NCBI GenBank assembly: GCA_963926925.1
Contig: CAWUZD010000046.1
Coordinates: 1-13,798 of the forward strand
Direction of reading: 5' to 3'
Source: Paralactobacillus_A sp963926925
GTDB lineage: Bacteria; Bacillota; Bacilli; Lactobacillales; Lactobacillaceae
DNA length: 13,798 nt
The notes under the pieces are model-generated. The model had not been told where the DNA came from. It made no database searches and saw only the letters and a list, made by a program, of their open reading frames with translations. Of the stretch, positions 6,374 to 13,798 are shown piece by piece; the first letter of the stretch is position 1, and the number at the start of each line of letters is the position of its first letter. Both the position numbers and the translations under genes were made by a program.

Positions 6374-7162
6374 GTGAATAATGATTTAGAAACACAGGAA
6401 AAGCGGTCACATTTTAATGATTTAAGTGACATCCTCGCTGTGTTACGCCGCCGCAGTAACTTAATTATTTGGACAACGGTGATTTTCACCATCTTATCAT
6501 TAGTAGTTTCATTATTCTTTATTACACCAAAATACAGTTCAACCACGGAAATTTTAGTTAACCGTAAACAAAATAATGATAATTTAGCCGCTAATGGCGC
6601 ACAAATTCAAACTGATGTACAAATGATCAGTACATATAAGGATATTATTACTAGCCCCGCTATTTTGGACGAAGTTAGTCAAAAAATTACATATCAAGGT
6701 CACCACTTAAACACTGGTGAATTGAAGAATGATATTAACATCACCAGTCAACAAAACTCACAAGTCTTTTCATTACAAGTTAAATCAAGTAACCCTGAAC
6801 TTTCCGCAGCGATTGCGAATACTACTGCGCAAGTCTTCAAAGCGCAGATTAAGAACATTATGAATGTGAACAACGTTTCAATTCTTTCTAAGGCAACAAG
6901 CAATAATCATCCCGTTTCACCACGGGTGGTCTTAAATACATTGCTTGGTTTGGTAGTTGGTTTACTTTTAGGGTTAATCTTCGCCTTTGTCATTAATGGT
7001 CTTGACCGGACTGTTGATAATGAAAGCTTCATTACTGACGTTGCGGGTTTGAATGATCTCGGCATGATTAGTGAAATTCCCGCTAGCAAGATTAAGAGTG
7101 AAATTGTCAAACAACATCATCACAATAATAGCAACGCACGCTACTCACATCGGAGGGTTTAG
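6374..7162 (+). CDS. wzd: Polysaccharide co-polymerase / chain-length determinant (CpsC/Wzd-type)
   Basis: This membrane protein sets EPS chain length and activates the cognate tyrosine kinase. From the GTG at 6374 it is 262 aa. A first membrane helix lies at about 29-51, an external region with NRKQNN and QMISTYKDIITSP follows, then a proline motif (HPVSPR, ending near 184), and a second helix at about 186-207. The short cytoplasmic tail ends in a His/Arg-rich stretch (248-261). This is the usual Gram-positive two-helix layout in which the kinase is a separate protein. The start was chosen from AAAGGGAG ending at 6363, 10 nt before GTG; reading from the TTG at 6350 would include the ribosome binding site. 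It is first in the operon and ends 3 nt before the kinase. No LytR/CpsA-type gene precedes it, unlike in many streptococcal clusters. Confidence 0.9.
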   Translation: MNNDLETQEKRSHFNDLSDILAVLRRRSNLIIWTTVIFTILSLVVSLFFITPKYSSTTEILVNRKQNNDNLAANGAQIQTDVQMISTYKDIITSPAILDEVSQKITYQGHHLNTGELKNDINITSQQNSQVFSLQVKSSNPELSAAIANTTAQVFKAQIKNIMNVNNVSILSKATSNNHPVSPRVVLNTLLGLVVGLLLGLIFAFVINGLDRTVDNESFITDVAGLNDLGMISEIPASKIKSEIVKQHHHNNSNARYSHRRV

Positions 7163-7165
7163 ACT

Positions 7166-7954
7166 ATGGCGTTATTCGATATCTTCAAAAAGCATAAGAC
7201 AAAGTTAGATGAAAACTCCATGAAGTATGGGGTTGCGTTAATTACCGCAACGGAACCACATTCAGCCATTGCGGAACAGTACCGGACCATCCGGACGAAT
7301 ATTCAATTTTCATTTATTAGTAAGACGTTTAAGACATTAGCCTTTACTTCTTCTAACCCATCAGAAGGTAAGTCTACCGTTAGTGCTAATATGGCGGTTT
7401 CCTGGGCTGAAGAAGGTAAGAAAGTATTATTAGTCGATGCTGACTTACGGCGGCCAACGATGCACCGTACGTTCAGTGTTCCTAATAATAAGGGTTTAAC
7501 AACCATTATTACTTCACAAGAATCCGTCGATTTGAACGAAGTTGTCCACCCAACTTTCATTAATAATCTCAGTGTCTTAACCAGTGGTCCCATCCCACCT
7601 AACCCTGCTGAATTATTAGGTTCTAAGCGTATGGAGGAATTATTAAACTTCTTAAGTGAACACTATGACTTAATTATCTTGGATATTCCACCCGTTAACA
7701 CGGTAACTGACGCGCAGGTCTTAGGTTCTAAGGTTGATGGCGTCATTATGGTTGTTCCGCAAGGGATTGCTAATAAGGATGCACTCTTACGGGCTTGCAA
7801 CTTATTACGGCATGTTGATGCGAATATCATCGGTGCGATTATGAACCGGGTAACGGCCAAAGAATCTGGTGGTTATTACGGTGGTTACTATGGTGGCTAT
7901 TATGGTGGTTACTATGGTGCCAGTGATGATAAAAAGAAGAAGCGTGAAGGGTAA
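7166..7954 (+). CDS. wze: EPS tyrosine autokinase (CpsD/Wze, BY-kinase)
   Basis: This is a cytoplasmic bacterial tyrosine kinase that docks on the co-polymerase and controls EPS polymerisation by cycles of phosphorylation on its C-terminal tyrosines. It has 262 aa. The Walker A motif is SNPSEGKST (63-71), Walker A' is VLLVDADLRRP (87-97) and Walker B is LIILDIPP (169-176). The N-terminal helix carries the EQYRTIRTNIQFS motif (37-49) used for oligomerisation. The tail is strikingly regular: four YYGG-type units with eight tyrosines (237-250), then a lysine-rich end. GGAGGG (7152-7157) precedes the ATG. The stop overlaps the phosphatase start (TAATG), indicating translational coupling. Confidence 0.95.
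   Translation: MALFDIFKKHKTKLDENSMKYGVALITATEPHSAIAEQYRTIRTNIQFSFISKTFKTLAFTSSNPSEGKSTVSANMAVSWAEEGKKVLLVDADLRRPTMHRTFSVPNNKGLTTIITSQESVDLNEVVHPTFINNLSVLTSGPIPPNPAELLGSKRMEELLNFLSEHYDLIILDIPPVNTVTDAQVLGSKVDGVIMVVPQGIANKDALLRACNLLRHVDANIIGAIMNRVTAKESGGYYGGYYGGYYGGYYGASDDKKKKREG
7868..7915 (+). repeat. Four 12-bp in-frame tandem repeats encoding the tyrosine tail
   Basis: Four consecutive 12-bp units each encode Gly-Gly-Tyr-Tyr. The second and fourth are identical and the others differ only at synonymous positions. As 12 bp is a multiple of three, gain or loss of units would change tyrosine number without a frameshift. Confidence 0.9.
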
Positions 7955-8730
7955 TGATTGATTTACATTCACATATTTTGCCAGGTGTTGACGATGGTTC
8001 ACCTGATATGGAACATTCGCTCGCCCTGGCGCAAGTGGCAGTGCAAAACGGCATTACGCATAGTTTGCTGACGCCACACCATATGGATGGTAAATATACT
8101 AATCATAAGGCGGATGTAATTCGGAAAACGGCCGCTTTTCAAGCCGCATTGGATGAACATCACATTCCGCTAACCGTTTTTCCGGGCCAGGAAGTGCACT
8201 TAACGGGAGACTTAATCCAGGCAATTGATGATGATGACATTCTCTTCGCCGATGAAGGCAATCATTATTTAATGTTAGAAATGCCACACTCCCATGTGCC
8301 AACTTACTTCTTGGATGATATTCTGCCTGAACTTGAAGCACGGGACATTGTACCCGTGATTGTGCACCCGGAACGGAACCAGGGAATTCAAAATGACCCA
8401 GATTTACTATATGAATTAGTAACGAATGGCTGTTTAACCCAATTAACGGCAAGCAGTTACCTCGATATCTTTGGCACCCATGTCACGCAACTAACGCAAC
8501 AAATCATTGATGCCAACATGGGTTATGTTTTTGCCTCAGATGCACATAATCTTAAGGGCCGCAATTTCCGTATGCAAACAGCGTTTGCCAAACTAACCAA
8601 GACGAATGGTGCTGCGATGGCTCAACAAATGCAAACCAATGCTAAGAAAATAATTAACGGTGAACCGGTCACCATTGGTGACTTTACCAAAATTAATCCA
8701 CATAAGAAAAAACGGTTTTGGTTTTTCTAA
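7954..8730 (+). CDS. wzh: PHP-family protein-tyrosine phosphatase (CpsB/Wzh type)
   Basis: This manganese-type metal-dependent phosphatase removes phosphate from the kinase tail, completing the regulatory cycle. It has 258 aa, the family's usual length. Metal-binding motifs are visible in order: DLHSHILPGVDDG (H5, H7), TPHH (40-43), GQEVHL, IVHPERNQG and SDAHN near the C-terminus. These match the polymerase-and-histidinol-phosphatase fold of CpsB/YwqE. The start codon overlaps the kinase stop by one base, with GAAGGG just upstream. The C-terminal end is basic (HKKKRFWF). It is distinct from the low-molecular-weight phosphatase Wzb of Gram-negatives, although LAB papers sometimes use that name. 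Confidence 0.94.
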   Translation: MIDLHSHILPGVDDGSPDMEHSLALAQVAVQNGITHSLLTPHHMDGKYTNHKADVIRKTAAFQAALDEHHIPLTVFPGQEVHLTGDLIQAIDDDDILFADEGNHYLMLEMPHSHVPTYFLDDILPELEARDIVPVIVHPERNQGIQNDPDLLYELVTNGCLTQLTASSYLDIFGTHVTQLTQQIIDANMGYVFASDAHNLKGRNFRMQTAFAKLTKTNGAAMAQQMQTNAKKIINGEPVTIGDFTKINPHKKKRFWFF

Positions 8731-8758
8731 TTAATAAGAAAGAGGTGTTTTTCTTCGC

Positions 8759-9694
8759 ATGAGTAAGATCTTAATTACCGGTGGAGCTGGTTTTATTGGT
8801 TCAAACTTGGCTGATCGTTTGGTCAAAGCGAATGACCAAATTATCATTGTCGATGACTTCTCAATGGGATTGCGCAGTAATATTCCGGACTCCCAATTAG
8901 TGACAACTTACCAAGCTGACATTACTGATAAAGTCTTTATGAAGGATTTATTATTAAACGAACATTTCGACTACATTTACATGTTTGCCGGAATTGCGAG
9001 TGTTGCTGATTCCGTAGTGCGGCCTTACGAAACCCACCAAACGAACCAGGAAGCTAATATTTACTTACTAGAAATCTTACGCAAGTATCATTTGCCAGTT
9101 AAGAAAGTGTTATTTGCGTCATCAGCCGCTGTTTATGGGAATGACCCCCAATTGCCAAAGGTCGAAACCAGTACGATTGATCCATTAACACCATACGCGA
9201 TTGATAAGTTCGCGACCGAACGGTACTTAATGGATTACGGGCGCTTGTATGATATTCCCACAGTGGCAACCCGGTTCTTTAATATTTATGGACCAAAACA
9301 AAACCCATCATCACCATACTCCGGTGTGCTCTCAATTATTAGTGATTGCATCAAAAATAATAAAACTTTTAAACTTTATGGTGATGGCCAACAAGTGCGT
9401 GACTTTGTGTACATTGATGACGTCATTGATGCCTTAGTATTATTAACTAAAGAATCTGACATTAATCATGAAGTCTTCAACGTTGCGGCTGGAAAAGGCA
9501 CAACATTAAACGACGTGATTCGCGCTTACGAACATGCCGCCCATAAACAATTGAAGCTCGAATACTTACCAGAACGGACCGGTGATATTAAGTATTCATA
9601 CGCTGATATCACCAAGTTGCGGAACTTAGGCTTCCAACCACACTATGACATTGAAAGTGGCATTGCCAAGTATTGGCATTATATTAATCAATAA
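8759..9694 (+). CDS. NAD-dependent nucleotide-sugar epimerase/dehydratase
   Basis: This is an extended short-chain dehydrogenase of 311 aa that probably supplies an epimerised nucleotide sugar for the repeat unit. The Rossmann motif is TGGAGFIG (7-14), the acidic residues binding the NAD ribose are at D32/D33, the catalytic serine lies in SSAAVYG (121-127) and the YxxxK pair is Y146/K150. The RFFNIYGPKQ and GDGQQVRDFVYIDDV segments bind the nucleotide sugar. The YxxxK-containing pattern and length fit UDP-glucose or UDP-N-acetylglucosamine 4-epimerases better than the longer RmlB dehydratases, but the substrate cannot be read from sequence alone. It starts 28 nt after the phosphatase with AGAGGTG upstream, and the priming transferase follows 11 nt after its stop. 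Confidence 0.85.
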   Translation: MSKILITGGAGFIGSNLADRLVKANDQIIIVDDFSMGLRSNIPDSQLVTTYQADITDKVFMKDLLLNEHFDYIYMFAGIASVADSVVRPYETHQTNQEANIYLLEILRKYHLPVKKVLFASSAAVYGNDPQLPKVETSTIDPLTPYAIDKFATERYLMDYGRLYDIPTVATRFFNIYGPKQNPSSPYSGVLSIISDCIKNNKTFKLYGDGQQVRDFVYIDDVIDALVLLTKESDINHEVFNVAAGKGTTLNDVIRAYEHAAHKQLKLEYLPERTGDIKYSYADITKLRNLGFQPHYDIESGIAKYWHYINQ

Positions 9695-9705
9695 GAGGCG
9701 TTATT

Positions 9706-10344
9706 TTGAAAAATAAGCAACAACATTATTCATTCGAAGATAAACTCGATCATCCTTTAAACAGCAATTATTTAACCTTAAAACGTTATTTGGATGTGAT
9801 TGCCGCTAGTGGTTTATTTGCTGCGACCTCACCCATCATCTTATTGTTCGCACTTTTAGTGCGGTTAGAAACACCCGGCAGTCCCGTTTACCGGCAAGAA
9901 CGCGTTGGCTTAATGGGGCAACGGTTCATGATTAGTAAGTTACGTTCAATGTATAACGATGCCGAAAGTAAAAGTGGTGCGATTTGGGCCAAGAAACATG
10001 ATGCCCGGGTTACTAAAATTGGTAAATTCATGCGCAAGACCCGCATTGACGAACTTCCACAATTACTCAATGTTATTAAAGGTGAAATGAGTATGATTGG
10101 ACCCCGTCCCGAACGGCCCAACTTGACCGAACAATTTAGTAAGGACGTGCCTGGTTTTGAACAACGCTTGGTAGTTAAACCTGGTCTTAGTGGCTACGCC
10201 CAAGTGCACGGTGGTTATGACGTTACCCCCGCCCAAAAGTATGCGATGGATAAACACTACATCGAACACTTCGGTTTCTGGGAAGATTTTAAGATTGTCT
10301 TTGAAACCTTACGGGTAGTAATTACAGGGGATGGCGCACGCTAA
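9706..10344 (+). CDS. Priming undecaprenyl-phosphate glycosyl-1-phosphate transferase
   Basis: This membrane-bound initiating enzyme of the EPS pathway transfers a sugar-1-phosphate from a UDP-sugar to undecaprenyl phosphate. At 212 aa it is a short, catalytic-domain form. A leading KRYLD motif (26-30) enters one re-entrant or membrane helix (about 31-53), followed by YRQERVG (62-68), KLRSM (78-82), the Asp-Glu dyad in RIDELPQL (D115, E116) and GEMSMIGPRPERP (126-138). All are hallmarks of the polyisoprenyl-phosphate hexose-1-phosphate transferase family. The start is TTG, supported by AAGAGG (9693-9698) 7 nt upstream. The stop overlaps the next gene's ATG (TAATG). The substrate sugar, Glc, Gal or an N-acetyl amino sugar, is not determined here. 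Confidence 0.93.
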   Translation: MKNKQQHYSFEDKLDHPLNSNYLTLKRYLDVIAASGLFAATSPIILLFALLVRLETPGSPVYRQERVGLMGQRFMISKLRSMYNDAESKSGAIWAKKHDARVTKIGKFMRKTRIDELPQLLNVIKGEMSMIGPRPERPNLTEQFSKDVPGFEQRLVVKPGLSGYAQVHGGYDVTPAQKYAMDKHYIEHFGFWEDFKIVFETLRVVITGDGAR

Positions 10345-11162
10345 TGACTGCACAAGTATCAGTATTGATGGCTGTTTATCGGAATGAAGTACCGGCATAC
10401 TTTCGCAAAGCGATTCAAAGTATGCTTGATCAAACTGTGCCCCCACAAGAAATGGTTATTGTGGCCGATGGACCATTAACACCAGCCTTAGAAGTCGTAT
10501 TAACTACTTACCAGCAGCAATATCCACAATTATTTAGTATCTATCACTTAGCAAAGAATCATGGCTTAGCCTATGCCTTAGCGTATGGCTTACAACGTTG
10601 TAAGTATAACCTCGTCGCACGGATGGATGCGGATGACATTGCTGCTCCCCAACGTCTTGCCTGGTCATTACAAGCGATGCAACAAGGTGATTATGATATC
10701 TATGGTGGGCAAACTGCTGAGTTTGATGGGGATGAAACTAACATTGTTGCTTATCGAAACGTGCCTTTACACCAAGATGAAATTGTGAAATTTGCGCACC
10801 GGCGGAACCCAATGAACCACATGAGTGTGATGTATAAGCGGGATAAAATTCTCAAGCTCGGTAATTACCGCGCTTTTGATGGTTTTGAAGATTACGACTT
10901 ATGGGTGCGGGCCATTGAAGCCGGCTATCACTTTGGCAATGATGAACATATCTTTGTCTATGTGCGGGCTGGGCAAGACATGATGGACCGCCGGGGTGGC
11001 GTTGATTATCTCAAGCGTAATATTAAGATGCGTTTGGTATTCTACCGCGAACATTTTTATAACTGGCGTGATTTAGTAATTACTTTGGGTGGCGTAACAG
11101 CAACAAACTTATTACCACCAAAACTTAGATATTTGATTTATTACAAGTTATTGCGGAAATAA
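10344..11162 (+). CDS. Family 2 glycosyltransferase
   Basis: This cytoplasmic, membrane-associated GT-A transferase probably adds the second sugar of the repeat unit to the lipid-linked primer. It has 272 aa. The N-terminal nucleotide-binding strand is VSVLMAVYRNE (5-15), with IVADGP near 39-44. The DxD metal motif is RMDADD (93-98), and a FEDYDLW motif (E182, D183) supplies the likely catalytic base. This layout is typical of AmsE/WcaA-like enzymes. The reading frame overlaps the priming transferase by one base. A single AGA codon occurs near its end, whereas earlier EPS genes use CGG/CGT for arginine. Donor and linkage are unknown. Confidence 0.9.
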   Translation: MTAQVSVLMAVYRNEVPAYFRKAIQSMLDQTVPPQEMVIVADGPLTPALEVVLTTYQQQYPQLFSIYHLAKNHGLAYALAYGLQRCKYNLVARMDADDIAAPQRLAWSLQAMQQGDYDIYGGQTAEFDGDETNIVAYRNVPLHQDEIVKFAHRRNPMNHMSVMYKRDKILKLGNYRAFDGFEDYDLWVRAIEAGYHFGNDEHIFVYVRAGQDMMDRRGGVDYLKRNIKMRLVFYREHFYNWRDLVITLGGVTATNLLPPKLRYLIYYKLLRK

Positions 11163-11184
11163 GACGCAAAACGGAGATGGAATC

Positions 11185-12237
11185 GTGAGTTTATTTATTA
11201 TTTTATTCATTATCTTAGCTTGTTTATCAATGATTGATTTTTTGTCGAAGCATAACTACGGTTTATTCATTTCAGCCGCGATTTTAGCAGTAGTAGCTGG
11301 TATTCGTTATAACGTCGGTTATGATTATGGCACTTATTATCAATACTACTTAACGGGTAATCATGATTTTGAAAAAGGTTATGTGTTATTAAATAATATC
11401 GCTCACTTTTGCCATCTCGATTTTTTTGCCTTTGAATTTTGCTTTGCCGTCTTAACCTTAGGCTTACTTTTTATTTTCTTATATAAAAACGTTCAACCTG
11501 GTTTAGGCGGCTTATGCTTACTTTATTACTATGCTCGTTTTTACTGGGTTCGTGACTTAGGACAGATTCGGTCATCACTTTCTGCAATCATCTGCTTATA
11601 TGCAATCAAATATATTCGTGAAAAACGCCCAATCCCATTTTTAATCATTACGTTAATTGCTGAAAGCATCCATAAAGGCGCTTTTATTATTATCTTTGCT
11701 TATCTACTAGCCAATTACTTTAATAAGAATATTACTTACTTTAAAACTATTTTGTATTTAATTATTGCCTATGGAATAGGAATATTTTTAAAACTTAATC
11801 CAGCTTTAGTTAGTAAATTAACTAATGGTAGTAGTTATGTCACATCAACAGCTTATACTACTAATTCTTCTGCTAGTGTGATTACTTTAATTATTCAAAT
11901 TATTGTGATTTTACTTTATGTAATGGTTCATGATCGTTATGCTACAGAAAAAGATAATAAATTTATGGATACAATTGCTAATGTTTATCTATCAGGGACA
12001 TTGGTTGCACTAATATTTATTGGATATGGAACTTTAGGATACCGGTTAGATACATTATTAAATACTACAGAAATTTTAATGGTGCCATATATTATTAGTA
12101 AATTTTTGGATAATAAAATTATTGTTATATTAGTAAATATTATGGCTAGTGCACTTGTTTTATACATGATAATGTTCTCAGGTAATTCATATTTAAACTT
12201 TGTACCTTTTACTACGATATTTACACCAATTAAATAA
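11185..12237 (+). CDS. wzy: EpsG-like (Wzy-type) polysaccharide polymerase
   Basis: This integral membrane protein of 350 aa has about nine to ten hydrophobic segments. The early GIRYNVGYDYGTYYQYY segment (about 41-57) and the charged YYYARFYWVRDLGQIRSS segment are typical of the EpsG family. In LAB EPS clusters such proteins serve as the repeat-unit polymerase, acting on the outer face of the membrane. The start is GTG, with CGGAGATGG 4 nt upstream. Odd feature: the codon pattern changes within the gene. Codons 1-197 contain no ATA and many C-ending codons, whereas the last 153 codons contain six ATA and few C-ending codons. This suggests a recombination junction near 11760. A flippase is less likely, because flippases are longer and lack this motif. 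Confidence 0.8.
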   Translation: MSLFIILFIILACLSMIDFLSKHNYGLFISAAILAVVAGIRYNVGYDYGTYYQYYLTGNHDFEKGYVLLNNIAHFCHLDFFAFEFCFAVLTLGLLFIFLYKNVQPGLGGLCLLYYYARFYWVRDLGQIRSSLSAIICLYAIKYIREKRPIPFLIITLIAESIHKGAFIIIFAYLLANYFNKNITYFKTILYLIIAYGIGIFLKLNPALVSKLTNGSSYVTSTAYTTNSSASVITLIIQIIVILLYVMVHDRYATEKDNKFMDTIANVYLSGTLVALIFIGYGTLGYRLDTLLNTTEILMVPYIISKFLDNKIIVILVNIMASALVLYMIMFSGNSYLNFVPFTTIFTPIK

Positions 12238-12251
12238 TAAGAGGAAAAATA

Positions 12252-13169
12252 ATGCTTTCATATACAACAGTAATCGTAACTTTTAATCGAAAAATAGCAA
12301 TTAGAAATGCTTTGTTAAAACAATTTGAACAAACATATCCTGCCCAAAAAATTATTGTTGTTGATAATAATTCAACTGATGGTACATATGGATATATTGA
12401 AGATATTCTTAACGAAAATAAAGATAAAATTAAATATATTAAACTAAATGAAAATTTAGGTGGTTCAGGCGGATTTTATTACGGTATGAAAGCAGCATTA
12501 GAAGAAAATACTGATTTAATAGCTATTTCTGATGATGATGCCTCATATGATAGAGATTATTTTGAAAAAATTGTTAATGCTGCTGAACAACACACTGATA
12601 CAATGGCATTTTGTGGAACAATGTATCGAAATGATAAATTAGAACCTGGTGCTGGTAAGTTTTTAGTAAATAAAGATACACTACGTTTTCGTTCAGCAAC
12701 TGTTGAAGATTATCAACATGGTAATTTTTATGTTGATAATTGGCCATTTGTTGGTGCAGTTTATCGTTCACAAATGGTACGTCAAATAGGATTACCTGTA
12801 AAAGATTTCTTTATTTGGTTTGATGATTCTGAATATTCAATTCGCATGCATAATCATGGTTATCGTTATTATGTTGTCGTTGATGCTAAGATTCATTTAT
12901 ATACTGAAGTTCAATTAGAAGTTGCACCACTTTGGAAAAAATATTATGGTTTCAGAAATGAAATTTATTCAATTAAAAAATATGGTAAAGGAAATATTGC
13001 TAAGTTATATCCATATTTTATGTTAGTAAAAAAGTATGGTGCTGTAATTCTTCGCAATAATGAATATCAAGGAATTCGTATGAAGGCCTTTAAAATTTTC
13101 GCTAAAGCATTTAATGATGGCGAAAAAGGTAAGTTAGGTAAAACAATCGATCCAGTCAAGAGTAAATAA
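12252..13169 (+). CDS. GlfT2-like family 2 glycosyltransferase
   Basis: This GT-A glycosyltransferase of 305 aa opens with TTVIVTFNRK (5-14) and has VDNNSTDGT (37-45). A glycine-rich NLGGSGGFYYGM (68-79) and ISDDDA (92-97) follow. The metal motif is DDD (94-96), and a later WFDDSEYS (189-196) plus a histidine in KIHLY (H215) complete the pattern seen in galactofuranosyltransferases such as mycobacterial GlfT2. It may add galactofuranose, or a similar sugar, to the repeat unit; that is inference from motif layout. GAGGAA precedes the ATG. Its base use is much more AT-rich than the first EPS genes, with ATA and AGA codons common, matching the second half of wzy. It ends 1 nt before the next gene. 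Confidence 0.85.
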   Translation: MLSYTTVIVTFNRKIAIRNALLKQFEQTYPAQKIIVVDNNSTDGTYGYIEDILNENKDKIKYIKLNENLGGSGGFYYGMKAALEENTDLIAISDDDASYDRDYFEKIVNAAEQHTDTMAFCGTMYRNDKLEPGAGKFLVNKDTLRFRSATVEDYQHGNFYVDNWPFVGAVYRSQMVRQIGLPVKDFFIWFDDSEYSIRMHNHGYRYYVVVDAKIHLYTEVQLEVAPLWKKYYGFRNEIYSIKKYGKGNIAKLYPYFMLVKKYGAVILRNNEYQGIRMKAFKIFAKAFNDGEKGKLGKTIDPVKSK

Positions 13170-13170
13170 T

Positions 13171-13798
13171 ATGAAAGTTTGTTACATTATTACAACCACT
13201 ATTAATTGTGGGCCAGTAAACGTTTTATACAATTTATTGGTAAACTATCATAATCTTAATAATTTTGAACCAACAATTATTACCTTAAAACCCGATGATG
13301 TTAATAAATCACGACGTAAAGATTTTGAAGATTTAGGTATTAATGTTGTTGAGTTTAAAAATGATGCTCAAGAAAAAGAGAATATCTTTAAGTTTATTGA
13401 AAAAAACGACTTTAATATAGTGCATTCGCATGGTTTAATTCCTGATCTTATTAATAGTTATGTAAAAAAGAAAGAGCATACACAGCGATTTCATCTTACT
13501 ACTTTGCATAATTATCCTTTTGAAGATTATCCTCAACGTAAAGGAAAAGTATTGGGTAATTTAATGGCTATAGTTCATCTTTATGCAATTAGAAATTTAT
13601 ATAAAGTAGCTTGTTCAGAAGCGATTGCTAAACGTTTTGCCACTATTGGAATTAAAACAAAAGTTATTCAAAATGGCATTATTTTTAGTAATAAATTTGA
13701 AGGAAAACAAAAAATAATACCAATTAAAACACCAATCTTTCTTTACTTAGGAAGAATTCATACTCGTAAAAATGTTCCTTTTTTAGTAAATTACTTTA
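13171..13798 (+). CDS. Family 4 glycosyltransferase, N-terminal part (cut by window end)
   Basis: The reading frame starts at ATG 13171, one base after the previous stop, and stays open for 209 codons to the window edge. It begins MKVCYIITTTINCGPVNVLY, the acceptor-domain opening of GT-B transferases, where many relatives have GGAE. Later motifs are IVHSHGLIPDL, ACSEAIAKRF, a VIQNGI turn and FLYLGRIHTRKNVPFLV, the start of the donor-binding domain of GT4 enzymes. The conserved EX7E motif should lie beyond the window. It probably adds another sugar to the EPS repeat unit on the cytoplasmic face. Base composition is as AT-rich as the preceding gene. No strong ribosome binding site is seen, so coupling to the upstream gene is likely. 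Confidence 0.87.
   Translation, partial: MKVCYIITTTINCGPVNVLYNLLVNYHNLNNFEPTIITLKPDDVNKSRRKDFEDLGINVVEFKNDAQEKENIFKFIEKNDFNIVHSHGLIPDLINSYVKKKEHTQRFHLTTLHNYPFEDYPQRKGKVLGNLMAIVHLYAIRNLYKVACSEAIAKRFATIGIKTKVIQNGIIFSNKFEGKQKIIPIKTPIFLYLGRIHTRKNVPFLVNYF

Noticed and set aside
7868..7915. Tandem repeats as a CRISPR array or iterons
   Set aside because: The units are 12 bp with no spacers, lie in frame and encode the known tyrosine tail of a BY-kinase.
7805..8054. His/Asn-rich - strand frames across the kinase tail
   Set aside because: They are the complement of the Gly-Gly-Tyr-Tyr repeats; the amino acid bias follows from the repeat itself.
8099..8452. A 117-codon open frame on the - strand inside the PHP phosphatase gene
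   Set aside because: It overlaps conserved metal-binding motifs of the + strand gene and encodes no recognisable protein.

Overview
The window looks like a low-GC Gram-positive lactic acid bacterium, most likely Lactobacillaceae in the broad sense. The basis is a typical Firmicutes tRNA-Tyr, a LAB-style GadC, an rpsL-rpsG-fusA operon of Lactobacillaceae type with no tuf following fusA, and an exopolysaccharide (EPS) locus with the LAB order co-polymerase, tyrosine kinase, PHP phosphatase. No species can be named from sequence reading alone.

Region 1 (1-2640) holds a tRNA-Tyr with its own terminator. It is followed by a serine-type glutaminase on the + strand and a GadC-family amino acid antiporter on the - strand. 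The two genes converge on one bidirectional hairpin terminator. Together they could form a glutamine-driven acid-resistance pair: import glutamine, release ammonia, export glutamate. No glutamate decarboxylase is visible.

Region 2 (2650-5955) is the str operon (S12, S7, EF-G). Its promoter diverges from that of the antiporter, with the two -35 boxes overlapping. A strong stem-loop, with a candidate internal promoter running into its 5' arm, separates rpsG from fusA. Neither rpoBC nor rpsJ is adjacent, so the operon sits as a core island between accessory regions.

Region 3 (5956-6373) contains two near-identical terminators that bracket an unrecognised 50-codon gene. Then comes the EPS promoter, with an inverted repeat just upstream of it.

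Region 4 (6374-13798) is a Wzx/Wzy-type EPS cluster, all on the + strand and tightly packed. It runs: chain-length co-polymerase, tyrosine autokinase with an (YYGG)n tail, PHP-type tyrosine phosphatase, NAD-dependent sugar epimerase, priming glycosyl-1-phosphate transferase, GT2 glycosyltransferase, EpsG-like polymerase, a GlfT2-like GT2, and a GT4 cut by the window end. The first three genes regulate assembly, the priming enzyme starts the repeat unit on undecaprenyl phosphate, the glycosyltransferases extend it and Wzy polymerises it. No flippase is seen, so it presumably lies downstream. Base and codon composition turns markedly more AT-rich inside the polymerase gene, suggesting that the serotype-specific part was exchanged by recombination.

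Most of the window belongs to known families. The least explained items are the small gene between duplicated terminators, the GadC without a C-plug, the rpsG-fusA hairpin/promoter overlap and the composition junction inside wzy.
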